A stretch of DNA of 64,000 bases from CAVQNQ01 sp963714205 (GCA_963714205.1 CAVQNQ010000006.1:310001-374000), one strand, 5' to 3'. Shown: positions 18,884 to 28,023, numbered from the stretch's first letter. Numbers and translations: made by a program. Notes: generated by a model not told the origin, from the letters alone.

Positions 18884-21228
18884 GACGCCCGGTCCGCACG
18901 TTGTTGAAGGTAGCCGGCATGGCGCTGGCCCTGCTGCTGATCGCCGGCATCACGGCCCCGGCGTTCGGCGATCGCGTGGGCCGTAAGGTGCGCGTCTCGC
19001 TCGAGCGGGCGCTGGGGCGGCCGGTCGAATTTCAGGGGCCGGTGCGGTTCAGCCTGTTTCGAGGGCTGGGCGTCTCGGTCGAGCGGGTCGTCATTCACGA
19101 AGATCCCGCCATCGGAATCGAGCCGATCGCCTACGTGGAGGGCGGCATGGAAGTGCGGCCGAGTTTCTGGTCACTGCTCTCCGGCAGGCTGGCGATCGCT
19201 TCCATCCGGCTGGAGGATGCCAGCATCAATCTCACCAAGAGCGGCCCGGCGGACCAACCGGGCCGGTGGAATTTTCTCTCGTTCGTGAACCGCTCGGCGA
19301 TGAGCGCGGCGCCGGCCATCCACGTGCGCAACGGCCGCATCAACTTCAAATTCGGCGAAACGAAATCGGTCTTCTACCTCACCGAAACGGATTTCGATCT
19401 GACGCCGCCCGGTTCCAGCCGCGCGGGCTGGAGCGTCTCCTGCTCGGCCAAGCCGGCGCGCACGGACCGCCCCGGGCAAGGCCTCGGATCGTTCACTCTG
19501 GAGGGCCGCTGGTTCGTGACGCCGGAGCGCGTGGATCTCGACCTGGTGCTCGACAGGACCGGCCTCGGCGAGCTCACCGCCCTGGTTCAAGGCCAGTCCG
19601 GCAATGTGCACGGGACCATCTCCTCGCGCCTGCACCTGGGCGGGCCGATCGGCAATATCGGGATCCAGGGACGGCTCACGATCGAAGACGTGCACCGCTG
19701 GGACCTGCTGCCGCCCGGCGGGCACGGGTGGCCGCTGGATATCCGCGGGCGCCTGGACGTGGTGGGCGAACGGCTCGAGTTGCAATCCAATCCTCCGGGC
19801 AACGCCGCCCTGCCGCTGTGGGTTGTATTCCGCGCCGACGATTACCTCACGCGCCCGCGCTGGGCGGTGACGGTGAACTGGAACCGCTTCCCCATCGCGC
19901 CCGTGCTGGAGTTGGCGCGCCACATGGGGGCGCAGTTTCCGCCGCGCCTGCAATTGAGCGGAACGATGGATGGCGCGATCGGCTACTCGGGCCAGGGCAG
20001 TTTTCAGGGCGAGCTGGAATTGCGCGACGCGGCCGTGACCATTCCCGATTCGCCGCCCGTGCGCTTCGAGCAGGCGCGCGTGGTTGTGGATCACGGCCAC
20101 GCGCGGCTGGAGCCGGCGCTGGTGCGCACGGCGGGCGACGACCAGGCCCACGTGGAGGCCGACTATGACATGGACGCGGACAAGCTCGATCTGGCCATAT
20201 CGGCCGACGCCATGCCGGTCGAAGCGCTGCGCGCGCAGGTAGCCCTGGCGGCGGTTCCCTGGCTCGAGCAGGTCCGTTCCGGCCAATGGACCGGCGAGTT
20301 GCATTATCACCGGGAGGCCGGCCAGGCGGTGGGATGGAGCGGAAGCCTGGACGTCGCCGACGCCCGCATTGACGTTCCCGGGCTGGCGCACCCGCTGGAA
20401 CTGGCCTCGGCGCGCGCCCGGATCGATGGCGCGCGCGTGGCGCTGGACCGCGTCGAGGGCCAGGCCGGCAAACTGGCCTTCACCGGCGAGTACCGCTACG
20501 AACCGGGCACGGCGCGGCCGCACCGGCTGCGCGTAAGGGCGGCCGAGGTGGACGCAGCCGATCTGGAGCAGGAATTCGCACCCACGCTGGCGCGCCGCGA
20601 AAGCCTGATCGCGCGGGCCCTGGGCCGCGCTTCGCTTCCAGACTGGCTGAAGGGGCGCGGCGTCGATGGCACCGTGCAGGTGGACAGCCTGCTGGTGGCC
20701 GGAGCGCGTCTGGAGAATTTCCGCGGGCGCCTGCTCTGGGACGGCGCCCGCGCCGAGATGGACGGCATCCAGGCCAGGCTGGAGCGCGCGGCCGTAAGCG
20801 GCAAGCTGGCCGTGAACTTGCGCGGCAACCGTCCATCCTACAGGTTCGCCGGCAAGGTGAAGGGCTTGGGCTGGCAATCCGGAAAGCTGGACGTCGAAGG
20901 CACCCTGGAAGCTTCCGGCACGGGGTCCCGGCTGCTGGCGAGCCTGACCTCCGAGGGGACCTTCGCGGGCACGGCCTTCGACGTGGGCACGGCGCCGCTC
21001 CAAACCGTTTCGGGAAGCTACGCGCTGGCCTGGCCGCAGGGCGCCCCGCGCTGCACGCTCACCGGCTTGGCTCTGCACCTGGAAGACGAGACGTATACCG
21101 GAAGCGGGGCCACCGAGGAAGACGGACGGCTGGTGATTGTGCTCACAAACGGCGCCAAAGAGATGCGTATGAGCGGCTCGCTGGCCAATCTGAGGGTGGA
21201 GGAAGGTCCCGCGGCGCCGAAACCGTGA
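18880..21228 (+). CDS. AsmA-family inner membrane protein
   Basis: 782 residues. One N-terminal membrane anchor (VAGMALALLLIAGITAPAF) is followed by a long periplasmic part made mainly of beta strands, with the AsmA N-terminal pattern (GRPVEFQGPVRFSLFRGLGV ... RLAIASIRLEDASINLTK). Proteins of this group (AsmA, TamB, YhdP) form long grooved bridges that carry phospholipid to the outer membrane. The ATG at 18880 overlaps the previous stop by four bases, so it is translated together with the molybdenum cofactor genes, an association with no obvious functional logic. Family assignment is secure; substrate is inference. Confidence 0.82.
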   Translation: MRRPVRTLLKVAGMALALLLIAGITAPAFGDRVGRKVRVSLERALGRPVEFQGPVRFSLFRGLGVSVERVVIHEDPAIGIEPIAYVEGGMEVRPSFWSLLSGRLAIASIRLEDASINLTKSGPADQPGRWNFLSFVNRSAMSAAPAIHVRNGRINFKFGETKSVFYLTETDFDLTPPGSSRAGWSVSCSAKPARTDRPGQGLGSFTLEGRWFVTPERVDLDLVLDRTGLGELTALVQGQSGNVHGTISSRLHLGGPIGNIGIQGRLTIEDVHRWDLLPPGGHGWPLDIRGRLDVVGERLELQSNPPGNAALPLWVVFRADDYLTRPRWAVTVNWNRFPIAPVLELARHMGAQFPPRLQLSGTMDGAIGYSGQGSFQGELELRDAAVTIPDSPPVRFEQARVVVDHGHARLEPALVRTAGDDQAHVEADYDMDADKLDLAISADAMPVEALRAQVALAAVPWLEQVRSGQWTGELHYHREAGQAVGWSGSLDVADARIDVPGLAHPLELASARARIDGARVALDRVEGQAGKLAFTGEYRYEPGTARPHRLRVRAAEVDAADLEQEFAPTLARRESLIARALGRASLPDWLKGRGVDGTVQVDSLLVAGARLENFRGRLLWDGARAEMDGIQARLERAAVSGKLAVNLRGNRPSYRFAGKVKGLGWQSGKLDVEGTLEASGTGSRLLASLTSEGTFAGTAFDVGTAPLQTVSGSYALAWPQGAPRCTLTGLALHLEDETYTGSGATEEDGRLVIVLTNGAKEMRMSGSLANLRVEEGPAAPKP

Positions 21229-21277
21229 TCGAGGACGCTCCATGGGCACCTGCCGTGTGTCATAATCCATTGCGAGC

Positions 21278-21688
21278 ATGGCTTTAGAAATTCAGACGCG
21301 GGAACGGGAGGGCGTCGCCATCCTGGATCTCAAGGGACGCATCACGGTGGGGCCGGAGGCTGCCGCGCTGCGCGAGAAGGTGTCCGAATCGAGCGCGGCG
21401 GGCAAGCGCAACGTGATTCTGAACCTCGAGGGAATAGACTACATCGACAGCACCGGCCTGGGCGCCCTGGTGATCTGCGCCACCAGCCTGCGCAAGAGCG
21501 GCGGATCTCTCAAGCTGCTCAACCTGAACCGCCGCAACATCGAGCTGCTGGTGATGACCAAGCTGGCCACCGTGTTCGAGATCTTCGCCGACGAGCAGGA
21601 CGCCATCAACAGCTTCTATCCGGACCGCAAGATCAAGACCTTCGACATCCTGGATTTCGTGCAGCAGATGAAGAAGGAAGAAGGCTGA
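21278..21688 (+). CDS. STAS-domain anti-sigma factor antagonist
   Basis: 136 residues with one STAS domain (residues 1-110). The phosphorylatable serine lies in the usual motif, YIDSTGLGALV. Such proteins (SpoIIAA/RsbV type) bind and are phosphorylated by HPK/anti-sigma kinases and switch sigma factors or partner complexes. A C-terminal tail of about 25 charged residues (FDILDFVQQMKKEEG) follows. A CATAAT at 21261-21266 lies 11 bases before the ATG. It is 78 bases upstream of the sensor kinase gene on the same strand, so the kinase-protease-regulator operon could include it; no partner anti-sigma kinase is adjacent. Confidence 0.88.
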   Translation: MALEIQTREREGVAILDLKGRITVGPEAAALREKVSESSAAGKRNVILNLEGIDYIDSTGLGALVICATSLRKSGGSLKLLNLNRRNIELLVMTKLATVFEIFADEQDAINSFYPDRKIKTFDILDFVQQMKKEEG

Positions 21689-21766
21689 CCCGGCGCTGGC
21701 GGATGGCGGCCGCCGCGGGCGGTGGCGATCGAGGCGGGTTACAATAATTTCGGAGTCAATCCTCCC

Positions 21767-23359
21767 ATGCCGCGCCGCCTCGCCCGGAAACTCATGCTGT
21801 CGATCACGGCGATCGTGGTCATCGTGGCGGCGGTTTCGGGCGTGGTCAACGTCAAAACGGAGGAGTCCCAGCTTCTCAATGCCATGATTCTGGGAGCGGA
21901 CCAGCTCTCCACGGGCATCACCAGCGCCATCTGGCACGCCATGCTCGACGACCATCGCGAGGCCGCCTACGAGGTGATGCGGACAATCGCGCGCAAGCAG
22001 GGCATCGACCGCATCCGCATGTTCAACCGCGCCGGCCAGGTGATGTTCTCGACCAATCCCCAGGACCGCCTGTCCGCCGCCAATCCCACCGATGCGCCCT
22101 GCGCCATGTGCCACGCGCCTGGTGCCCCGCGCTTCAAGCTGGACCTGCCCTCGCGCGCCCGCACTTTCCGCGCCGCCGACGGGCGCCGGCTGCTCACCAT
22201 GATGACGGCCATCTACAACGAGCCCTCGTGCAGCCAGGCCGAATGCCACGCGCATCCCGCATCCATTAAGGTGCTCGGCGTGCTGGATCTTTCGCTCACC
22301 CTGGACAGCCTGGATCGGCAGATGCGCCGCGCTCAACTGCGTGTTTTGCTGGTGACCGGGCTCGAGGTTACCCTCATCGGCGTCTTCATCATCTTCTTCA
22401 CGCGGCGCTTTCTCAGCCGCCCCATCGAGAAGCTGATCGAGGGCACCAAGGCGGTGAGCCAGATGGATCTGGACAAGCCTATCGGCAGCATCGATGCCAG
22501 CGAGGAGCTGAACGAACTGGCCCGCTCGTTCGACATCATGCGCGAACGCCTCCGCACGGCCATGTCGGAGATCAACCAGTTCACGCAGAAACTGGAGAGC
22601 AAAGTCGAGGAGCGGACGCAGCAGCTCAAGGCGGCGCACCAGAAGCTGTTGCAAAGCGACCGGCTGGCCTCGCTCGGGCAGCTTTCGGCCAGCGTGGCGC
22701 ACGAAATCAACAATCCGCTCTCCGGCGTGCTGAACCTCTCCATGCTGATGCAGCGCATGCTGAAGGAAGATGGCATTCCTCCCAACCGCCTGGAGGAGTT
22801 CCGCAAGTACCTCGGCCAGGTGACCAACGAAACCGCGCGCGTGGGGCGGATCGTGTCGGACCTGCTGGCGTTTTCGCGCCGCTCCAAGCCGCAGCGCGCC
22901 GCGGCCGATCTCAACAAGGTTGTGTCGATGACCCTCTCGGTGGCGCAGCATAAGATGAAGCTGAGCGACGTAGCCGTGGAGACCGATCTGCGGGAGGACC
23001 TTCCGCCGGTTCACTGCGACGCCTCGCAGATCCAGCAGGTGGCGCTCAACCTGTTGTTGAACGCCGCGGAGGCTACCCAGTCCAAGAGCGAGCGCCGGGT
23101 GAAGGTGTCGACTTCCGCGCGCGACGGCCGCGCGCTGCTCACGGTTTCCGATAACGGCGAAGGCATTCCGCAGGAGAACCTGGCTAAGATCTTCGACCCC
23201 TTCTTCACCACCAAGCCGGAAGGCAGGGGCGTGGGGCTGGGACTGGCGGTCTCCTACGGCATCGTGGAGGCGCACGGGGGAGACCTCGAAGTGGAGAGCC
23301 GGGTTGGCGAGGGGACCACGTTCACGGTCTCTCTACCCCTCGAGCCGGCGGCGCGGTAG
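21767..23359 (+). CDS. Membrane sensor histidine kinase with c-type heme motifs
   Basis: 530 residues. TM1 (about 10-28), a periplasmic sensor (30-190), TM2 (about 192-212), HAMP, HisKA with the phospho-acceptor in SVAHEINNPLSG (His 312), and HATPase with NLLLNAAEA, DNGEGIP and GVGLGLAVSYG. The sensor has two heme-c attachment motifs: CAMCH at 112-116 (CxxCH) and CSQAECH at 155-161 (CxxxCH), so it probably binds one or two covalent hemes and senses redox state or a gas such as NO, CO or O2. Similar c-heme kinases are known in Geobacter and other redox-versatile bacteria. I start at ATG 21767 because it sits just before TM1; a GTG at 21722 adds 15 unconserved residues. Two bases separate it from the archaemetzincin gene. 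Confidence 0.9.
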   Translation: MPRRLARKLMLSITAIVVIVAAVSGVVNVKTEESQLLNAMILGADQLSTGITSAIWHAMLDDHREAAYEVMRTIARKQGIDRIRMFNRAGQVMFSTNPQDRLSAANPTDAPCAMCHAPGAPRFKLDLPSRARTFRAADGRRLLTMMTAIYNEPSCSQAECHAHPASIKVLGVLDLSLTLDSLDRQMRRAQLRVLLVTGLEVTLIGVFIIFFTRRFLSRPIEKLIEGTKAVSQMDLDKPIGSIDASEELNELARSFDIMRERLRTAMSEINQFTQKLESKVEERTQQLKAAHQKLLQSDRLASLGQLSASVAHEINNPLSGVLNLSMLMQRMLKEDGIPPNRLEEFRKYLGQVTNETARVGRIVSDLLAFSRRSKPQRAAADLNKVVSMTLSVAQHKMKLSDVAVETDLREDLPPVHCDASQIQQVALNLLLNAAEATQSKSERRVKVSTSARDGRALLTVSDNGEGIPQENLAKIFDPFFTTKPEGRGVGLGLAVSYGIVEAHGGDLEVESRVGEGTTFTVSLPLEPAAR

Positions 23360-23361
23360 GG

Positions 23362-23901
23362 ATGAAGTACCTGTACGTGGGCGCCATGGGAGAGGCCGGA
23401 CGCGAGGCGGCAATGGCGGTCCGCGAGCGGGTGGCGGTGGAATTCGGCGCTTCGGTGCGTCCGGTGGATCTTCCGGCGGCGGATTTCGCCTATGACGCCG
23501 CGCGCCGGCAGTACGCTTCCATCCTGGTGCTCGAGATGCTGATGCGCGCGTGTCCGGAGAATGCTTTGAAGCTGGTGGCCGTGACCGGACGGGACCTGTT
23601 TATTCCGGTGCTGAGCTTCGTCTTCGGCCAGGCGCAGTTGAGGGGCCGCGTGGCGGTGGTCTCGCTGGCGCGGCTGCGGCAGGAGTTCTACGGTCTGGCG
23701 CCCAGCCGCGAGATCCTCCTGGCCCGCGCGATCAAGCAGGCGCTGCACGAGACCGGCCACACCTTCGGGCTGGTGCACTGCGCCGAACGGAGCTGCGCCA
23801 TGGCGCTCGCGGCCAGCATCCGGCAGATCGATTCGAAACAAGCCGCCTTCTGCGCGTCCTGCGCGAGGCGTTTGCGGCGCTACCCAAGGGAGCAATCATG
23901 A
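23362..23901 (+). CDS. Archaemetzincin-family zinc metalloprotease
   Basis: 179 residues. The archaemetzincin signature is nearly complete: HETGHTFGLVHC at 129-140 (three zinc-binding His, catalytic Glu 130), then Cys145-Ala-Met147 (Met-turn) and CASC at 164-167, whose cysteines bind a second structural zinc. There is no signal peptide, so it acts in the cytoplasm. Archaemetzincins are aminopeptidase-like enzymes with poorly known bacterial roles. The gene starts two bases after the kinase stop and its own stop overlaps the start of the NtrC-type regulator by four bases. This places a protease inside a two-component system, where it could process the regulator, its target or a peptide signal. 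Confidence 0.88.
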   Translation: MKYLYVGAMGEAGREAAMAVRERVAVEFGASVRPVDLPAADFAYDAARRQYASILVLEMLMRACPENALKLVAVTGRDLFIPVLSFVFGQAQLRGRVAVVSLARLRQEFYGLAPSREILLARAIKQALHETGHTFGLVHCAERSCAMALAASIRQIDSKQAAFCASCARRLRRYPREQS

Positions 23902-25256
23902 AATCCCACTGGCAAATCCTGGTGGTGGACGACGAAGAAGTCATGTGCGAATCTCTGGCAACCTGGCTCCGCGAGGATGGTTACCTGGTGGATACGGCCT
24001 CCTCGGGGCGCGCGGCCGTGGAGAAGTCCCGCCAGAAGGACTATGCCATCTATTTCGTCGATCTGAAGATGCCCGGCGGCATGGACGGCATCGAAACCAT
24101 GATGCAGGTCCACCGCCTGCACCCCCAGGCATCGGTCATTATTATCACGGCTTACGCCACGGTGGATACCGCCATCACGGCCATGAAGGAGGGCGCGCAG
24201 GAGTATATCGTCAAGCCCTGCAATCCGGAGGAGATCTCGCTGCTGGTGGACCGCATCATCAAGATCAAGAACCTGCAACGCGAGAACACCATGCTGCGGA
24301 AGAAGCTCTCGCGGCAATACTGCGTACGGGACGTGATCAGCAAGAACGCGCGCATGCACGAAATCCTGGAGCTGACCCGCGAGGTCTCGAACCTCCGCAG
24401 CACGGTTCTTATCCAGGGCGAGAGCGGCACCGGCAAGGAGTTGATCGCGCGGGCCATTCATTTTTCGGGCGACCGGGCCGCCAGGTCCTTCGTGGTGGTC
24501 TCGTGCGCGGCGCTGGCCGAGACACTGCTCGAAAGCGAATTGTTCGGGCACGAAAAGGGATCGTTCACCGGCGCCAGCCAGCAGAAGCAGGGCAAGTTCG
24601 AAATGGCCGACGGCGGGACGATCTTCCTGGACGAAATCGGCGACATCTCGCCCAAGCTCCAGGTGGACCTGCTGCGGGTATTGCAGGACCGCTCCTTCTA
24701 CCGCGTGGGCGGTTCCGAAGAGGTGCGCGTGGACGTGCGCGTGATCGCCGCCACCCACGTAAACCTGCAACAGGCCGTGGCGGAGGGCAAGTTCCGCGAC
24801 GACCTGTTCTACCGGCTCAATGTGATCGAGATCCGCATCCCTCCGCTGCGCGAGCGCCGCGAGGATATTCCGCTGCTGGTCGCGCATTTCGTGGAGCGGC
24901 TGGCGCACGAGCTGGGCAAGCCTGTCACGCATGTCTCCGAGGCCGGGCTGCGCGTTCTGATGGACTACAACTGGCCAGGGAATGTGCGCGAACTGGAAAA
25001 CGCCGTGGAGCGGGCGATGGTGAGCTGCCGCGGCACGAACCTGACCGAAGAGGACTTCTCGTTCCTGGCGCAGAATGGCCAGGCCGGCAACACGTGGACC
25101 GCGCCTCCCGAGATGACCCTCCAGGAGATGGAGAAGATCATGATCATGGCCACCCTCCAGCGCACCGGCGGCAACATCAAGGAAAGCGCCGCGATCCTCG
25201 GCATCGACCGTTCGACGCTCTACGAGAAGATCAAGCGGTACGAAATTCCGCGGTGA
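23898..25256 (+). CDS. Sigma-54-dependent response regulator, NtrC type
   Basis: 452 residues. Receiver domain 1-118 with the phosphorylation site Asp55 (FVDLKMPGG), AAA+ domain about 140-380 with Walker A GESGTGKE, the sigma-54 contact loop GSFTGA, Walker B GGTIFLDEIGD and the arginine finger region FRDDLFYRLN; C-terminal Fis-type helix-turn-helix (GNIKESAAILGIDRSTLYEK). It should be phosphorylated by the upstream kinase and open sigma-54 promoters. The ATG at 23898 overlaps the archaemetzincin stop by four bases and has AAGGGAG upstream. I saw no convincing -24/-12 element nearby, so its targets probably lie elsewhere. Confidence 0.93.
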   Translation: MKSHWQILVVDDEEVMCESLATWLREDGYLVDTASSGRAAVEKSRQKDYAIYFVDLKMPGGMDGIETMMQVHRLHPQASVIIITAYATVDTAITAMKEGAQEYIVKPCNPEEISLLVDRIIKIKNLQRENTMLRKKLSRQYCVRDVISKNARMHEILELTREVSNLRSTVLIQGESGTGKELIARAIHFSGDRAARSFVVVSCAALAETLLESELFGHEKGSFTGASQQKQGKFEMADGGTIFLDEIGDISPKLQVDLLRVLQDRSFYRVGGSEEVRVDVRVIAATHVNLQQAVAEGKFRDDLFYRLNVIEIRIPPLRERREDIPLLVAHFVERLAHELGKPVTHVSEAGLRVLMDYNWPGNVRELENAVERAMVSCRGTNLTEEDFSFLAQNGQAGNTWTAPPEMTLQEMEKIMIMATLQRTGGNIKESAAILGIDRSTLYEKIKRYEIPR

Positions 25257-25257
25257 C

Positions 25258-26388
25258 TCACTTCCCCACGGGGAGAAATCGCTCGCAGAACGGGTACGGG
25301 ACCGAGACCGGCTGCCCGGCCTGCGTCAGCCGGCCGGTGGTGGGATCGACGCGGAAGACCACCGCGTTATCGCTGTCGTGGTTGGTAACGAGGATCCACT
25401 TGCCGGTGGGGTCGAAGGCAAAGTTGCGCGGCGTCCTGCCCTGGGTCGGCATGTGCTGAACGAGGGTCAAACGTCCGGTTTCCGCATCGACGGAAAACAC
25501 GGCCAGGCTGTCGTGTCCACGGTTGCTGGCGTACAAAAACTTGCCGTTCGGGTGCAGGAGCATCTCCGAGTCGGCGCTGCTGCCCTTGAAATCCGCCGGA
25601 AGCGTGGAAACGGTCTCGAACTCGGTCAGCACGCCGCGGGCGGAGTCCCAGCCGAACCGGATAATGGTGCTGGCCATCTCGTTGTTCAGGTAGACGAAGC
25701 GGCCGTTGGGGTGAAACAGCGTATGCCGCGCGCCGGAGCCGGGCTTCACGGACGCGGAAGGCGGGTCGTTGGGTTGCACCGCGCCGGTCTTGGCGTCGAA
25801 GCGATAGACGAACAGCTTATCCAGCCCCAGGTCGGCCACCAGCACGAACCGGTTGGTCGGATCGACGCGAATCGAGTGGGCGAAGGCGTGCATCTGGCGC
25901 TTGGGATCGACGCCGTGGCCGGTGTGCTGAACAAACGCGGTGCGCTCGCCGATACTCCCATCCGGTTCGAGCGCGAAGATGGCGAAGTTGCCCCCCAGAT
26001 AGTTGGCGACCATCAGGTAATGGTTGGTGGCGTCCAGGCTCACATAGCTGGGGTCGCCGCCGCCGCTCGGTTTCTGGTTCAGTAAGGTCAGCTTCGCCGT
26101 GGCTGGATCGATAGCGTACGCGCTCACCGAACTACCGGGATCCGAGTTGCAGGTGTAGAGATGCTTCCCATCAGGATGAATAATGAAATATGCCGGTGCG
26201 ACCGCCGGTTCCAGAAATACCGGGGTTGTGAGCTTGCCCGTGTCGGTATCGAAATGCGCCACTGAGAAGCCGATCTTGGGGCCCTCGCGGTGCGAACCAA
26301 AGTACACAAACGTGTCTTCGCATAACGCCGGAGCGGCGAGAGCCAGCGCGAAAAGCAGCGCAAGCCCGCACATGGCGGCTCGTTGCAT
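25258..26388 (-). CDS. Secreted lactonase-type seven-bladed propeller (YbhE/Pgl-like)
   Basis: 376 residues. Signal peptide (CGLALLFALALAAPALC) followed by a propeller with repeated strands such as HPDGKHLYTCN, HPNGRFVYLNNE, HPNGKFLYASNRGHDSLAVF and DPTGKWILVTNHDSDN. The conserved GHGVDP, HAFAHSIRVDPTN and SGARHTLFHPNGRFVY segments match the 6-phosphogluconolactonase/carboxy-cis,cis-muconate cyclase family. Because it has a signal peptide, it is unlikely to be the cytosolic pentose-phosphate enzyme and may hydrolyse a periplasmic lactone. ATG 26388 has GGGGG six bases upstream. It is convergent with the response regulator gene, one base apart. Confidence 0.85.
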   Translation of the reverse strand: MQRAAMCGLALLFALALAAPALCEDTFVYFGSHREGPKIGFSVAHFDTDTGKLTTPVFLEPAVAPAYFIIHPDGKHLYTCNSDPGSSVSAYAIDPATAKLTLLNQKPSGGGDPSYVSLDATNHYLMVANYLGGNFAIFALEPDGSIGERTAFVQHTGHGVDPKRQMHAFAHSIRVDPTNRFVLVADLGLDKLFVYRFDAKTGAVQPNDPPSASVKPGSGARHTLFHPNGRFVYLNNEMASTIIRFGWDSARGVLTEFETVSTLPADFKGSSADSEMLLHPNGKFLYASNRGHDSLAVFSVDAETGRLTLVQHMPTQGRTPRNFAFDPTGKWILVTNHDSDNAVVFRVDPTTGRLTQAGQPVSVPYPFCERFLPVGK

Positions 26389-26539
26389 AAAATCCCCCTT
26401 CAATTGACAAACTCGGACTGGCGCGCCCGCGCAATCCGCCAGGTCCGGGCAGCCAGCCTGACATCGTATAGTAACTCGCCGAACGCGCCAGGTGTGGACA
26501 GGGGTCCGGGGAGCGGGTGGCCCCGAAGCGTTCGTGGGA

Positions 26540-26593
26540 ACCCTGCTGGTGCTATGCGGCATATTGGGGTTCCTGCAATACCGCTGGATCGGT
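26540..26593 (+). pseudogene. Possible remnant of a sensor kinase N-terminus
   Basis: In the 223-bp gap between two minus-strand genes a plus-strand frame encodes TLLVLCGILGFLQYRWIG. This looks like the N-terminal membrane segment plus the LQYRWIG element that begins many acidobacterial histidine kinases, and nothing of the rest of such a gene is left. It is probably the stump of a deleted gene. The match rests on memory of the family and is only 18 residues long. Confidence 0.35.
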
Positions 26594-26611
26594 TTTCGGC
26601 GTAGTCAGGCG

Positions 26612-27994
26612 TTACGAGCGCGCGCGCATGCTGCGGACGGCATGATACCCGCACATGCCGTGGATGCCGCCGCCGGGGGGCGTCGAGGCGGAGCAGAGAT
26701 ATACGCCTTCGAGAGGGGTGCGGTAGCCGCGGAGGGTGGGGCGCAGGAAGAGCTGCCGCAGATCGGCACTGCCGCCATTGATATCGCCACCCACGAGGTT
26801 GGGGTTATGGCGCTCCAGGGCGGCCGGGTCGAGAGCATGGCGCGCCAGGATGAGGGCCCGGAAGCCGGGGGCGAAGCGCTCGATCTGGGCCTCGATGGGC
26901 CCGGCCATATCCGCGGAGGAGCCATTGGGAACGTGGCAGTAGGCCCACGCAGTGTGGCGGCCGGCGGGCGCGCGCGCCGGATCGAACAGACTGGGTTGAA
27001 CCAGCAAAACAAAAGGGCGGCCGGTATGCCCGGCTTCCCACGCGGCGATCTCTTCCAGCGGTCCGCCGAGGTGCACGGTGGCGGCGCGGCGGCAGCCGGG
27101 CGACCTCCAGGGAATGGAGCCGGCGAGCGCCCAGTCCATTTTGAAGGCGCCGGGACCATAGCGGTAACGCTCCAGTGCACGGCGAAAGCTCTCGGGAAAG
27201 CGGCCGCGGGCGAGCGCCAGAAGGCCGCGCGGGCCGACGTCGCACATTACGATGGGCGCGGCGGGCAGTTCGGCGACGGGCGAGTCGGTCCGGATTTCTC
27301 CGCCGAGTTCGCCGAGGTAAGCGGCCAAAGCACCAGCGAGACGCCCGGAGCCGCCGCGCGGGATGGGCCATCCCACGGTGTGCGCGAGGGCGCCCAGCAC
27401 CAGTCCGAAGGCAGCGCTGGGGCGGGCTTCCAGCGGCAGGAACGAGTGCGCGGCCAGGCCCGCGAAGAGGGCGCGGGCGCGCGGCCCGCGGAAGAGGCTT
27501 TCGGCCAGGGCGCGCGCCGGGCGGATGGCCTGGAGGCCGAAACGGGCCATGAGAAAGGGCGAACGCGGAAGGCCGGCCGGAGCGAGCACGTCCAGGCGGA
27601 GGCGGCTCCAATTGGCGGCCAGCGGCTCGAAAAGCCTGCGCCAGGCTTCTCCATCGGTTCCGAGTTGCGCGCAGGTGGCCTCGAGGGAGCGTTCGAGCAC
27701 CACGGCCGAGCCATCGTCGAAGGGATGGGCCAGAGGGGCCTCGGGATGGATCCAGTGGAGGCCGTGGCGCTCCAGCGGGTAGCGCTCGAAACAGGGCGAC
27801 GCGGCGGCGAGGGGGTGGACCGCCGAGCAGACGTCATGGAGGAAGCCGGGCAGAGTGAGTCCGGCCGAGCGCATGCCCCCGCCGATCTGGGAAGCGGCTT
27901 CGTGGACCAGCACGCGGCAGCCGGCGCGCGCCAATTCGATGGCCGCGGCCAGACCGTTAGGTCCCGAACCGATTACAACAGCGGACTTTCCCAC
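26612..27994 (-). CDS. FAD-dependent oxidoreductase, phytoene-desaturase/amine-oxidase type
   Basis: About 460 residues. The ADP-binding fold is at the start (SAVVIGSGPNGLAAAIELAR ... VHEAASQIGGGMRS), and the C-terminal FAD motif is typical of this superfamily (GVYLCSASTPPGGGIHGMCG). Enzymes of this type include carotenoid desaturases, isomerases and pyridine nucleotide-disulfide-like oxidoreductases; the middle substrate domain (SFLPLEARPSAAFGLVLGAL) does not allow a firm choice. No carotenoid gene is next to it. The longest frame starts with TTG at 28003; I prefer GTG at 27994, nine bases after GAGG. Divergent from the aldo/keto reductase. Confidence 0.8.
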   Translation of the reverse strand: MGKSAVVIGSGPNGLAAAIELARAGCRVLVHEAASQIGGGMRSAGLTLPGFLHDVCSAVHPLAAASPCFERYPLERHGLHWIHPEAPLAHPFDDGSAVVLERSLEATCAQLGTDGEAWRRLFEPLAANWSRLRLDVLAPAGLPRSPFLMARFGLQAIRPARALAESLFRGPRARALFAGLAAHSFLPLEARPSAAFGLVLGALAHTVGWPIPRGGSGRLAGALAAYLGELGGEIRTDSPVAELPAAPIVMCDVGPRGLLALARGRFPESFRRALERYRYGPGAFKMDWALAGSIPWRSPGCRRAATVHLGGPLEEIAAWEAGHTGRPFVLLVQPSLFDPARAPAGRHTAWAYCHVPNGSSADMAGPIEAQIERFAPGFRALILARHALDPAALERHNPNLVGGDINGGSADLRQLFLRPTLRGYRTPLEGVYLCSASTPPGGGIHGMCGYHAVRSMRARS

Positions 27995-28010
27995 GGCGCC
28001 CAACCTCGGA

Positions 28011-28016
28011 TATTGT
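28011..28016 (+). promoter_or_regulatory. -10 box of the aldo/keto reductase gene, leaderless type
   Basis: TATTGT followed by seven bases (AGAAGAG) and the ATG at 28024. If used, transcription begins within one or two bases of the start codon. Confidence 0.4.
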
Positions 28017-28023
28017 AGAAGAG

